Source: Paenibacillus sacheonensis
GTDB lineage: Bacteria; Bacillota; Bacilli; Paenibacillales; Paenibacillaceae
Assembly (NCBI RefSeq): GCF_009909195.1
Contig: NZ_JAAAMU010000014.1
Coordinates: forward strand, 123,782-187,781
Direction: 5' to 3'
Length of the DNA: 64,000 nt
Shown: one piece after another, positions 10,201 to 18,306 of the stretch
Numbering within the stretch: position 1 is the stretch's first letter
Layout: each line of letters begins with the position of its first letter
Translations under genes and position numbers: made by a program
Notes under the pieces: generated by a model
Seen by the model: only the letters and a program-made list of their open reading frames with translations
Told to the model about the DNA's origin: nothing
Database searches by the model: none

Positions 10201-11215
10201 TACCCTCGAAGGGGATACGTTATCGATACGGCTTGCGATGCCGCTCGCTCCCAAGAGCGTAGCGAAAGTACAGGTGGCTTACGGGTTCACGGTACCGGAG
10301 GACGGCATTCGCTATACGAAATCCGAGGGAAGCTATTATTTGTCGGAGTGGTACCCGATGCTCGCAACGTATGCGAAAGGATGGGATAAACGGCCGTTTA
10401 CCCCAATCAGTGAGTCGTATGATACGGGCTTCGCCGATTTCGACTTGGCATATCAGCTTCCTCAGGGCTATAGAGTTATCAGTTCGTCGGACGAGGATTC
10501 AGCCGATGCGGCTTCAGCGGGGACCCTGCATTTGAAGCGAGCCAAAGAGTTTACGGTCGTGGTAACGCCTGACCTCGTCCCAGTGACGAAACGCGTAGAC
10601 GGCGTGGACATTCGCGTTTGGAACACCGCTAAGAACGCGAAGCAGGCGCAAGAAGCATTGCGGGACGCAGCCGATGCTTTTCATTATTTTAATGCGAAGA
10701 TTGGAACATACCCTTATGTGCAGCTTGATCTGGTTCTAGGGGACTTGATGTCCATGGAATACCCGGGCATCGTTACGGCGGGCATCTCGGATCAGACTAA
10801 GCATACGTTAATCCATGAAATGGCGCATCAATGGTTCTACGGAGTCGTAAGCAACGATCCGTATACCGACGGATGGTTGGATGAAGGAATGACCGAGCTG
10901 AGCGCCTCGTTGTATTTGAACGATTTTTCTTTCTCGGAAAGGTTTCGCCGATCAGGTTCGACGATCTCCAATTTGCCGTTATCAGACTTCGAATCCAAAG
11001 ACATTGTGGCGGCCCTATATGCCCAGCCAGTTTTGAAATTCAAAGCCTTGTTCGAACATTACGGCGGATTGAATAATGGCATTGCGTTCCTCCATGCGTA
11101 TTACCAACGTCACGCTTACAGGCAAGTGGACACCGCGGGGTTCGTGAAATTCGTAAAAGCTTACTACGGCATGAAGGACGATGATTTCTTTAAGGGCTGG
11201 ATCGAACTCGAATGA
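7203..11215 (+). pseudogene. FtsX-type ABC permease with C-terminal M1-peptidase-like domain, split by a frameshift
   Basis: Two overlapping frames, 7203-8975 (590 residues) and 8966-11215 (749 residues), read as one protein. The first has an N-terminal membrane segment (FILLLLGVFIISGGLSFLYG), a large extracytoplasmic domain and a membrane segment near its end, breaking off after SIGWRVSRIRR. The second starts MLLIEAIFVSVFVALVSW, the natural continuation. The combined length is one base short of a multiple of three, so one base is missing near 8964. The second half has about six further membrane segments, then an extracytoplasmic domain with the zinc metallopeptidase motif HEMAHQW followed by WLDEG, as in M1 aminopeptidases. 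Permease plus M1 fusion suggests coupling of membrane-extracted substrates to peptidase activity, which is inference. The ATG at 8966 lies within the overlap, so coupled translation as two polypeptides is an alternative to true inactivation. Confidence 0.8.
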
Positions 11216-11304
11216 TTTGATTTCTGTAAGTCAACGAACGTTTTGAACAAACGGTCAGTTAGCGACAATTTATTGTACTTATCCAGTTGAATGGAGGGTC
11301 ATCT

Positions 11305-11817
11305 ATGGGCATTAGGAATTATCTGATTGAAGGCGTTTCCGGCGCCGGCAAAACTACGGTCTGCGACGAATTGCAGCGGCGCGGCTACCACGCCATTCAT
11401 GGTGACCGTGAATTGGCTTATCAAGGCGACCCGGAAACCGGTATCCCGACGGATGGCTTTAAACCCGAACACCACATTTGGCAGGTAGATAAAGTAAAAG
11501 CTTTGGTCGCCAATCAAGATGAGGCGGTAACGTTTTTCTGCGGTGGTTCGCGGAATTTCACTTCATTCATTGATCTCTTCGACAACGTGTTTGTCCTTGA
11601 GGTCGACCTGGAAACCTCTCTCCGGCGAATTGATGAGCGAGTGGCACTGGACCCAACCGATTGGGGCGGCAGACCAGAGGAACGGGAAATCATTCGGCGC
11701 TTGCATCAAACGAAAGAAGGCGTTCCCAAAAACGGGATGATAATCGACGCAACCGCGCCGATCTCGCGCGTAGTTGACGATATCCTCCATCAAATCGAAG
11801 CAAACCAACGCCAATGA
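11305..11817 (+). CDS. P-loop nucleotide kinase-like protein
   Basis: 170 residues from the ATG at 11305, behind GGAGGG; a TTG at 11287 is less likely. A Walker A loop, GVSGAGKTT, lies at residues 9-17. The small size, a helical lid region with charged residues (RPEEREIIRRLHQ) and a C-terminal VVDDILHQIE helix fit adenylate/shikimate kinase-like AAA_18 proteins. The substrate cannot be named. Similar small kinases in Bacillales are often annotated only as ATP-binding proteins. The gene appears monocistronic, with 87 bases before it and 160 after it. Confidence 0.75.
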   Translation: MGIRNYLIEGVSGAGKTTVCDELQRRGYHAIHGDRELAYQGDPETGIPTDGFKPEHHIWQVDKVKALVANQDEAVTFFCGGSRNFTSFIDLFDNVFVLEVDLETSLRRIDERVALDPTDWGGRPEEREIIRRLHQTKEGVPKNGMIIDATAPISRVVDDILHQIEANQRQ

Positions 11818-11897
11818 CGGTCACTTACGGGCGCTCAGGACAGCTCGACACATCCATGCACCTGGTAGTGTGCCGTTTTGAACGAACGGGCAGGGTC

Positions 11898-11916
11898 GTT
11901 GTAATATATTTACAAC
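11898..11916. repeat. Inverted repeat upstream of phosphotransferase gene
   Basis: The perfect 7-base arms GTTGTAA and TTACAAC are separated by five A/T bases, 60 bases before the phosphotransferase start. It could be an operator or part of a leader hairpin. No T-run follows. Confidence 0.35.
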
Positions 11917-11978
11917 CGTTATGGGCCTGTGACATAATTTGTCTGTGGGTCTAAAGCAAACCTTGAAAGGGGAATTAT

Positions 11979-12956
11979 ATGCTAAAACTGCCGGTTTATC
12001 ATTCTGTTATTTCATCCGATGCCTTAGTACCTGCGTTAAAGGACCGGTATGATATCGGGGATATTATCGAATGCCGTTTTCTATCGAACGGACTTAATGA
12101 TACCTACGCGCTGAAGACCTCTACCGGCCCTTATATACTTCGGATCTATAAAGCGAATTGGCGAAATAAAAATGACATCGATTTCGAAGTCGAGTTACTG
12201 AATCATTTAGTCAAGAAAGAAATTCCCGTATCGGGACCATTGATCGGAAGGGATGGCGACTATGTTATAGCGTTTGATGCGACTGAGGGACAACGCTTCG
12301 CGGTTCTGTTTACTTATGCGGAAGGCGAACATTCCGATAAAAAAGAGAGCGCTGATTTATATGGCGAACAAGTCGCAAAGATGCATTTGGCTATGAATGA
12401 TTTCAAATGCTGTCAGAAAAGGTTTACGATTGATTTGACCCATCTTCTTGAACAGCCTATTCAAGCGATACGAAATTCATTATCTCATAGGCCTGAAGAC
12501 ATGGACTACCTGGATTCTTTGTCGAAATTATTATCGAACCGCATAGATGAAATCTCTTCAGCGTTGGAATGGGGAGTGTGTCACGGTGACCTTCATGGAG
12601 GCAACGTCCATTTCCACGAGAATTCCTTGACCCATTTTGATTTTGACTGCGGAGGTTTTGGTTGGAGAGCTTATGATATTTCCGTGTTCTTATGGGCAAG
12701 GGTAAGGGGAAAAGAAAGGGAACATTTTAACAACGAGCCGTGGAGTGTATTCCTAGCGTCCTATCAAAAACATAAAGTGCTATCTGAATACGATCTTAAA
12801 GCAATCCCTTTGTTTGTAGCAATCAGAGAAATATGGCTGATGGGTCTTCACACCGGTAACTCGCATGTTTGGGGCGGCGGGTGGCAAAATGAACATTATT
12901 TTGACACCAACCTGCGGTTCTTACGAAACTGGTGCGAGGTTCATTCTATACATTGA
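11979..12956 (+). CDS. Phosphotransferase family protein (APH/choline-kinase fold)
   Basis: 325 residues, with an ATG behind AAAGGGG. The kinase fold is shown by the Brenner loop CHGDLHGGNV and the metal-binding HFDFDCGGFGWRAYD, typical of the APH superfamily that includes homoserine kinase II, CotS/YutH-like spore proteins, SrkA and macrolide or aminoglycoside kinases. The N-lobe has a nucleotide loop (FLSNGLNDTYALKTSTGPYI) and a conserved lysine in LRIYKANW. It therefore probably phosphorylates a small molecule or protein in the cytosol, but the substrate cannot be decided. No linked resistance or amino-acid gene helps. An inverted repeat lies just upstream. Confidence 0.82.
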   Translation: MLKLPVYHSVISSDALVPALKDRYDIGDIIECRFLSNGLNDTYALKTSTGPYILRIYKANWRNKNDIDFEVELLNHLVKKEIPVSGPLIGRDGDYVIAFDATEGQRFAVLFTYAEGEHSDKKESADLYGEQVAKMHLAMNDFKCCQKRFTIDLTHLLEQPIQAIRNSLSHRPEDMDYLDSLSKLLSNRIDEISSALEWGVCHGDLHGGNVHFHENSLTHFDFDCGGFGWRAYDISVFLWARVRGKEREHFNNEPWSVFLASYQKHKVLSEYDLKAIPLFVAIREIWLMGLHTGNSHVWGGGWQNEHYFDTNLRFLRNWCEVHSIH

Positions 12957-13084
12957 AGCTGCTCCCATGAGTGAAAAGCCGTACTGCATTTTTTGATTAT
13001 TTCGCTAACGAAGAACCATAGTTTTCTGCGAACGAGGGGATTGAAGGTACCGCCCCTCGGGGGAAATCGTTAAGGGAGGCCGCG

Positions 13085-14041
13085 ATGAACGAGAGCGCAT
13101 TTGACGAACCATTATTTTCAAGCTTGAGGCCGGGTTTAACCTCGTTCTGTTACCGAATGCTGGGCTCCATGGACGATGCGGACGATGCCGTTCAGGAGAC
13201 GAGCATCCGGGTCTGGCAGAGCTGGAGCACGTTCAGAGAGGATTCCTCGTTCAAAACTTGGGTCTATCGGATTGCCTCCAACCTGTGCTTGGACAAGCTG
13301 AGACAATCCAAACGCCGCGCGCTTCCCGTAGACCTGTTCGATCCGGCCGCCGCCATCGTCGAGCCGCGCGACACGCTGCCGGACTCTGCCTGGATCTGGC
13401 CGTCTCCCGACTTTGGGGGCAATCCGGAGGATCGGCTCGTCCGCAGAGATACCCTTCAGCTGTGCTTCATCGCGCTCCTGCAGACCTTGCCTCCGCGGCA
13501 GCGCGCGGTCCTCATTTTGAAGGATGTATTTGAATGGTCCTCCAAGCAGATCGCGGAAACGTTGGCGATGTCGCCGGCAGCGGTGAACAGCGCCTTGCAA
13601 AGAGCCCGGGAGACGATGGACCGGGCGCAGCTTCGCTCGGATGAGCTCAGCAGCATGAACGTTCAACCGGAGCAGCAGCTGCTGTCCCGGTATGTGGAGG
13701 CCTTCGAGCGATTCGATATTGCTGCGCTCGTCGCGTTGTTCCACGAGGAAGGCTGCATGTCGATGCCGCCCTTCGAGATGTGGATCCGCGGCAAGGAAGA
13801 TTTGTCCGCCTTCTATTCGCTTACTCGCTGGCATTGCGAAGGTTCGCGATTTGTGCCCATTACGGTGAATGGCGGTTATCCGGCGTTGGCCCAGTACATG
13901 CCGGGCAAAGAAGGCCCTGGCCTGGTACCCTGGGGCATCCACGTCATCGAAACCAAAGAAAATCGAATCCTGCACGTTCAAAACTTCATTCATACGCCAT
14001 TATTTTCGCGATTTGGGCTGCCGGAGCGAATGGACCGATGA
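13085..14041 (+). CDS. ECF sigma factor with SnoaL-like C-terminal domain (SigG/SigJ type)
   Basis: 318 residues; the ATG follows AGGGAGG. Sigma region 2 (residues 10-75) shows FCYRMLGSMDDADDAVQETS and FKTWVYRIASNLCLDKLR; region 4 (about 130-190) shows LPPRQRAVLILKDVFEWSSK and a helix-turn-helix. From about 200 the protein has a SnoaL-like fold (LSRYVEAFERFDIAALVALF, PFEMWIRGKEDLSAF). In this class of large ECF factors the C-terminal domain replaces an external anti-sigma factor and modulates RNA polymerase binding; that is family knowledge. No anti-sigma gene is adjacent, in agreement. The SRPBCC gene 73 bases downstream is probably in its operon or regulon. Confidence 0.9.
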   Translation: MNESAFDEPLFSSLRPGLTSFCYRMLGSMDDADDAVQETSIRVWQSWSTFREDSSFKTWVYRIASNLCLDKLRQSKRRALPVDLFDPAAAIVEPRDTLPDSAWIWPSPDFGGNPEDRLVRRDTLQLCFIALLQTLPPRQRAVLILKDVFEWSSKQIAETLAMSPAAVNSALQRARETMDRAQLRSDELSSMNVQPEQQLLSRYVEAFERFDIAALVALFHEEGCMSMPPFEMWIRGKEDLSAFYSLTRWHCEGSRFVPITVNGGYPALAQYMPGKEGPGLVPWGIHVIETKENRILHVQNFIHTPLFSRFGLPERMDR

Positions 14042-14114
14042 ATTTCGTCATTGGCTTACGTCTATATTATTGAGAACCAAACGACGAATATCATGAGAGA
14101 GGTGTCTATTAAAA

Positions 14115-14540
14115 ATGGAAACGAGTCAACCTACGAAAGTAACCGTGCAAGCCGTCATTCAAGCCCCTATCGAGCAGGTATGGCGCTGTTGGACCGAGCC
14201 GGAACACATCACGAAATGGAATCAAGCGTCCGAGGACTGGCATTCGCCGAGAGCCGAAAACGATCTGCGGGTCGGCGGCAAGTTTCTGACACGGATGGAA
14301 GCGAAGGATGGCAGCATGGGCTTTGATTTTGGCGGCGTCTACGATGTCGTGAATCGGCATGAGGCGATCGGCTACGCCATGGAAGACGGAAGAAGAGTGG
14401 ATATTGCCTTCGTCGATCAAGGGAATGAGACGAAGGTCATTGAAACGTTCGACGCGGAAAGCTCCAATCCCGTCGAATTCCAGCAAGCAGGCTGGCAAGC
14501 GATCATGGACAATTTCAAAGCTTATACCGAACAAAACTAA
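14115..14540 (+). CDS. SRPBCC/AHSA1-like (START-fold) protein
   Basis: 141 residues. The sequence VQAVIQAPIEQVWRCWTEPE followed by HITKWNQASEDW is the hallmark of the AHSA1/CalC-like SRPBCC superfamily, a helix-grip fold with a hydrophobic cavity. The family's C-terminal GWQAIMDNFKAYTEQ helix is complete, so the protein is full length. Members bind small hydrophobic ligands, and many sit beside ECF sigma genes as here, but biochemical roles are mostly unknown. GAGAGGTG lies 12 bases before the ATG. It is probably cotranscribed with the ECF gene and ends at a strong terminator. Confidence 0.88.
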   Translation: METSQPTKVTVQAVIQAPIEQVWRCWTEPEHITKWNQASEDWHSPRAENDLRVGGKFLTRMEAKDGSMGFDFGGVYDVVNRHEAIGYAMEDGRRVDIAFVDQGNETKVIETFDAESSNPVEFQQAGWQAIMDNFKAYTEQN

Positions 14541-14551
14541 TCATCGCAAAG

Positions 14552-14585
14552 AAGACGCCGGGGAAGATCCCGGCGTCTTTCTTTT
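14552..14585 (+). terminator. Terminator after SRPBCC gene
   Basis: AAGACGCCGGG pairs with CCCGGCGTCTT across a six-base loop, followed by TTCTTTTT. Confidence 0.88.
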
Positions 14586-14618
14586 TGAACCCCAGTACGG
14601 GCGTGCGCTCCGTTAGCC

Positions 14619-15035
14619 TTAATCTTGTGCCGCATCCATGTTCATGTAGTTAATGGCCCACAGATGGCCGTCCAAGTCCACGAAGCCCCAATGATACATG
14701 AACCCATGATCTTCAGGCTCAGCATGCAATTTCCCGCCCAAGGAGACTGCGGCATTCACGATTTCATCGACCTTTTCCCGGCTCTCGAAGGCCAATGCGA
14801 TCGTCATCTGCGCATACTTGCTCGTATCGACGGATTCCTTCTCCGTGAGCGTATTGAAAAATGCTTGCTTGATCAGCATGACCTGCAGGTTGTCGCCGAT
14901 TACGATGGCTACCGAAGTTTCGTTATCGGGGTATTGCGGGTTGAGCTCGAATCCGAGCCCGGTGAAGAACGCTTTCGATTGTTCTACGTTTTTTACAGGC
15001 AGGTTGAAGCTCGTGAATGCGGACGTTAATGCCAT
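14619..15035 (-). CDS. VOC-family (glyoxalase/bleomycin-resistance-like) protein
   Basis: 138 residues from the ATG at 15035, which has GAGGGG eight bases upstream; a TTG at 15041 is the alternative. The start ALTSAFTSFNLPVKNVEQSK and the end WGFVDLDGHLWAINYMN show the two beta-alpha-beta-beta-beta modules of a PhnB/YdcR-like VOC protein. The second module keeps the D-x-D-G-H-x-W pattern. Such proteins bind a divalent metal and isomerise, cleave or sequester small compounds. The substrate is not predictable. It converges with the SRPBCC gene. Confidence 0.88.
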   Translation of the reverse strand: MALTSAFTSFNLPVKNVEQSKAFFTGLGFELNPQYPDNETSVAIVIGDNLQVMLIKQAFFNTLTEKESVDTSKYAQMTIALAFESREKVDEIVNAAVSLGGKLHAEPEDHGFMYHWGFVDLDGHLWAINYMNMDAAQD

Positions 15036-15168
15036 TTTCAAAACCCCTCTTCGTCAATTAGTTTGAGTTCATTTATGCCTTCGACAATATAGACGACAGC
15101 CGATCCGGGAATTCATCGGTCTCCTGGATTCGGAAGCATATCAACCCGATTAGGGTGCTATTCTTTGT

Positions 15169-15879
15169 TTATCGCCGCATGAATAAAGATCTCTTCTTCT
15201 CTTTAATACCCCAAGTAAGTCCCAGAATGATTGGTGGATAGTAGATGGGGTTCATCCACGAATACGTTCCGTCCAGCATAAGATCGCCTAACCAAATATC
15301 TTGATTCTCATCCGCCCTGATTGCCCATTTGCCGCTATAGGCGATTACGCCGCTATTCTTTTTTACGTGCTTTGCTGCTTTGTCGAAGTTGAATGTCGTC
15401 TGCAAAGATGCATCGACCTCTTGGCACATCGAAGCAAACTTGGCCTCTTGTTCCTGCCAGGAGAACTCGGAATCCCACAGATCAATGAGTTGAAAGCCTT
15501 CAAGCTGACTCTCGATTATCAACTTTAACTTGTCCGATACGAAGATCTGCGGGAGAATCCGATTACCTTCGGGAAGCTTAACTTTATAGATATCCTGTCC
15601 TTGAACGATGTCCGCTTTCAGAGCAAGTCCCTCAATATCATAAATAGTACTTATCGTGTCTTTTACTTTGGACGCCGACATGTCGATACAGTCCAACACG
15701 TTGAGTACGTTTAGAATGCTAAACTCTCCGTCCTTGCTTTTCAGCGGCAGAAACTCCACATTCAAGCGTGGAACCTGTTCCATAATTTCTCTTGCTCGGT
15801 TGCTTACCACTAGCGCACCGCTAAGTTCTCGAAGAAAATCGGCCGGCACCTCAATTTTAGTTATTTTACTGGCAACCAT
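15169..15879 (-). CDS. Imm11/DUF1629-like protein, possibly 5'-truncated
   Basis: 236 residues from an ATG that lacks a ribosome site; the frame stays open for another 13 codons up to a stop near 15920 with no better start, so the N-terminus may have been lost. The stretch FLRELSGALVVSNRAREIME...FLPLKSKDGEFSILNVLNVLDCID matches the core pattern of Imm11 (DUF1629) proteins, predicted immunity proteins for polymorphic toxins. The C-terminal 80 residues, ending GLTWGIKEKKRSLFMRR, are not recognised. A cognate toxin would be expected next to it, but none is seen. The integrase-like scrap just upstream fits a decayed mobile or toxin locus. The assignment is by eye and moderate. Confidence 0.5.
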   Translation of the reverse strand: MVASKITKIEVPADFLRELSGALVVSNRAREIMEQVPRLNVEFLPLKSKDGEFSILNVLNVLDCIDMSASKVKDTISTIYDIEGLALKADIVQGQDIYKVKLPEGNRILPQIFVSDKLKLIIESQLEGFQLIDLWDSEFSWQEQEAKFASMCQEVDASLQTTFNFDKAAKHVKKNSGVIAYSGKWAIRADENQDIWLGDLMLDGTYSWMNPIYYPPIILGLTWGIKEKKRSLFMRR

Positions 15880-15948
15880 CCATTTCAGTATAACATTGGT
15901 TACTTCTATATTGGATTTTTAAATAAGAATTGCGCGATCACCTAAGAA

Positions 15949-16134
15949 TTGATAACATCTTTAACTAAAACCATTTATGTACCGCTTCAAGCAGCTCAGA
16001 GAGAAAGAAAATATTACTGCAGAAGCCATTCATACAAAACTAAGGATGCTAAGAAAAATTTGTTGTCCTACGATATGATTTTGGTTTTTACTAATGATGA
16101 AGGAACCACAAGGGAATTAAACAATATGTGTTAA
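15949..16134 (+). pseudogene. Possible tyrosine-integrase fragment
   Basis: A 61-codon scrap reads VPLQAAQRERKYYCRSHSYK...YDMILVFTNDEGTTRELNN. The order of elements (LP.. helix, HR..Q..K, then Y.D.DLVF...GTP...N) resembles the segment before the catalytic box of phage-type tyrosine recombinases. No catalytic R, H or Y region is present, and no start with a ribosome site. If correct, it is a remnant of an integrated element. This is a weak, by-eye resemblance. Confidence 0.25.
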
Positions 16135-16239
16135 TATGTAAATTGAATTGGCAGTAGTGCAGTTCGAAAGCCAAGGGCCGGAGAATAGACTCTTAGAATC
16201 AGTTACCGGGTTTATTTTAAAAGAGAGAGGGGCGTTGAC

Positions 16240-16959
16240 TTGCCTTCGTTTTTTGCTCGATATGTTACGGAAAATTTCATCCCCTATTCAGCTTCACATA
16301 CGGTTATGATTGCCGCTATGGTTGTGTTTTCGCTTCTTCTATATTGCTTTCGATCTGGGATCCGCAACCATGCTCCTATAAAAAAGATTATTCGGTATAG
16401 TATCCTCCTCGGCCTCCTAGCACCTCAGATCGTCCTCTATTCTTGGTATGTCATCCAAGGATTGTGGGACGTTAAATATACGCTTCCGCTCGAGCTCTGC
16501 AGCATATCGCAGTTACTCGCCATAATCATGCTGTTTTCGCGAAGCCGCTTGCTGTATCAGGTCGTATTTTTCGCCGGTATTGGCGGTGCGATGCAAGCGA
16601 TGTTTACGCCGGATTTAGATTATCCATTTCCGCATTTCCGATTTTTTCACTTCTTCATCGTACATATCGCGATTATCCTTGCCCCTCTCTATATGACCTG
16701 GATCGAAAACTTCCGTCCGACCCGGAAATCCATTTGGATTACGATGATATTTCTAAACATTCTTCTCGTAGTCGTCGGTGGAACGGATTACTGGTTGGGT
16801 GCCAATTACATGTTCCTCAAACATAAGCCAACTGGCGCATCCCTATTAGATTTATTGGGGCCGTACCCATATTATTTGGTAGTGGAAGAAATCATAGCTC
16901 TTGTAATATTCACGATCATGTACCTGCCCTTTATCCGATGGAAAAGAGAACAGGACTAA
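16240..16959 (+). CDS. YwaF-like (TIGR02206) integral membrane protein
   Basis: 239 residues from a TTG start at 16240 with GAGAGGGG eight bases upstream. Six to seven hydrophobic segments span the protein (for example HTVMIAAMVVFSLLLYCF, IIRYSILLGLLAPQIVLYSW, HFFIVHIAIILAPLYM, ITMIFLNILLVVVGGTDYWL, IALVIFTIMYLPF). The motifs LPLELCSIS, PDLDYPFPHFRFFHFF and NYMFLKHKPTGASLLDLLGPYPYY are characteristic of the YwaF/TIGR02206 family of Firmicutes membrane proteins. The cellular role of the family is not established. It appears monocistronic. Confidence 0.9.
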   Translation: MPSFFARYVTENFIPYSASHTVMIAAMVVFSLLLYCFRSGIRNHAPIKKIIRYSILLGLLAPQIVLYSWYVIQGLWDVKYTLPLELCSISQLLAIIMLFSRSRLLYQVVFFAGIGGAMQAMFTPDLDYPFPHFRFFHFFIVHIAIILAPLYMTWIENFRPTRKSIWITMIFLNILLVVVGGTDYWLGANYMFLKHKPTGASLLDLLGPYPYYLVVEEIIALVIFTIMYLPFIRWKREQD

Positions 16960-16969
16960 TTCTTCTACG

Positions 16970-17203
16970 TCACAGTGCTATGCTCATGACAGAAATTTTA
17001 TGTACTTGCGTTAGGATAGTTTTAATAACTCCATTATCCATTGTCGCAGCTGTTTGTGAAGCAGTCATCGTCGTATTTGCCGCATGAGCAGGAAGTGCGT
17101 TAGCCAGCGTGCCGATCGAGATCATAGCAGCCAAACCGATTGTGGACCACATGCGTAGATGTTTGTCGGTAGTTATGCGATTTATTTTTGTACACCTCGA
17201 CAA
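16970..17203 (-). CDS. Small putative secreted protein, doubtful start
   Basis: A 77-codon frame contains a convincing signal peptide: MWSTIGLAAMISIGTLANAL followed by PAHA and ANTTMTAS. The mature part is only about 35 residues (ending KTILTQVHKISVMSIAL), shorter than typical for secreted proteins carrying this leader type, so the gene may be a truncated 5' remnant. A GAGGTG at about 17194-17199 on this strand is spaced to an ATA codon at the place where an ATG would be expected (ATA-AAT-CGC, about 17182), which suggests a lost start codon. The ATG at 17152 and a TTG at 17203 are alternatives. No family recognised. Confidence 0.35.
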   Translation of the reverse strand: MSRCTKINRITTDKHLRMWSTIGLAAMISIGTLANALPAHAANTTMTASQTAATMDNGVIKTILTQVHKISVMSIAL

Positions 17204-17465
17204 GATTCTCTCGCCTGCCGAGGCGGAGCAGGATTACGACGCAAGAGTCGAGAAGTTGAAGCAGAGTTGTTTTCCGCAGCAATCATCAGAGAATCAGGGA
17301 ACAATAATACAATGACAAGACTGCCGGCAATGACATGTTCAAAAATTTCTTAAAGAAATGATTTTTAAGACAAATTTCAACAGTTTTTTCATTTTCTTTG
17401 GGATATACTTGTGAGTAGTCCGCTTTGTTGGGACATAATGTTTAAACTTTGGAGGTTTTAAATTA

Positions 17466-17666
17466 ATGGAAACAGGTACAGTCAAATGGTTTAATGCAGA
17501 AAAAGGGTTTGGCTTTATTCAAAGGGAAAACGGCGACGATGTATTCGTGCATTTTTCTGCCATCCAAGGCGAAGGATACAAATCTTTGGACGAAGGGCAA
17601 CGTGTTGAGTTCAATGTTGTTACGGGCCAACGTGGACCTCAAGCTGAGAATGTTGTAAAACTGTAA
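17466..17666 (+). CDS. Cold-shock protein (CspA family)
   Basis: 66 residues, full length. It has the S1-like OB fold with RNP1 (KGFGFIQ) and RNP2 ([10 protein letters not shown]) and starts [17 protein letters not shown], as in Bacillus CspB/CspD. These proteins bind single-stranded RNA and act as RNA chaperones in the cytosol, at low temperature and during growth. GGAGG lies 10-15 bases upstream of the ATG, and a terminator follows directly, so the gene is monocistronic. The A/T-rich 5' leader of about 100 bases could carry cold-responsive structure, but none was identified. Confidence 0.96.
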   Translation: METGTVKWFNAEKGFGFIQRENGDDVFVHFSAIQGEGYKSLDEGQRVEFNVVTGQRGPQAENVVKL

Positions 17667-17676
17667 TATATAAATA

Positions 17677-17717
17677 AAGCCTGGACTTGACGAAATGTCA
17701 GGAACAGGCTTTTTTTT
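17677..17717 (+). terminator. Terminator after cold-shock gene
   Basis: AAGCCTG (17677-17683) pairs with CAGGCTT (17705-17711), with inner TTGAC/GTCA pairing, followed by a run of T. Confidence 0.85.
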
Positions 17718-18303
17718 ATTAATCGCTCTAACGTCTCCCGATACTTGGGTAAAGTCCCATGTATTTATATAACGCTCCAAAAGTGGATATTTTTTGACCC
17801 CCCCCTCGTTGCAGCCAAACTCCAAGTCATTGCTTGTCCATAAAAACCTTATAATATATGTCAACCATACCAACTTATGGACTACCCCTGCGTGCGAAAA
17901 ATGGCGACAAGACGGTCCTGAAGGCTCATTGTGCACTGATCGAATGGAATCGTACAATGAGTCGGTCGTGTTCAACTGGACAGGCTTACAAAATAGTAAA
18001 TGTTTTCCATATCATAATCTGCAGCAAATCATCATATGGTTTAACAACCAAATCGCAGGCACTGGAAAACGCCGTCCAAACAGGCCGACGGGGCTTTCGT
18101 GTGACATTTTTGAAAACAGGATGAAATTTTTCATGAAAACCGTTGTACTTGGCGTGAGAGTTATGTGTAATTGATAAGATCGGTCTGTAAAAAAACAGTA
18201 AACAGATCATTAAACTCCCCTCAATGCAGCCCACTCCCCTGTCACAGCTTGTTCACGCTCATTTCAGTGCCCCATTTGTAGGAGGTAAAGCCGACTGGAA
18301 ACT
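17718..18303. other. Non-coding stretch before the glycogen operon
   Basis: About 585 bases. Several short frames exist on both strands, but none has a ribosome site or a recognisable product. A C-run (CCCCCCCC near 17799) is present. GGAGG at 18281-18285 is 18 bases from the first usable glgB start and 9 bases from an in-frame CTG at 18295. The glg promoter must lie in this stretch, but I could not assign -35/-10 boxes. Confidence 0.6.
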
Positions 18304-18306
18304 TTG

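Noticed and set aside
17376..17409. Possible cold-shock gene promoter (TATACT at 17404)
   Set aside because: The -10 is acceptable, but no -35 box lies at 16-18 bases, so it was not listed as a promoter.
17794..18174. 126-residue forward frame upstream of glgB
   Set aside because: No ribosome site, odd composition (Trp/Cys/Asn rich) and no recognisable motif.
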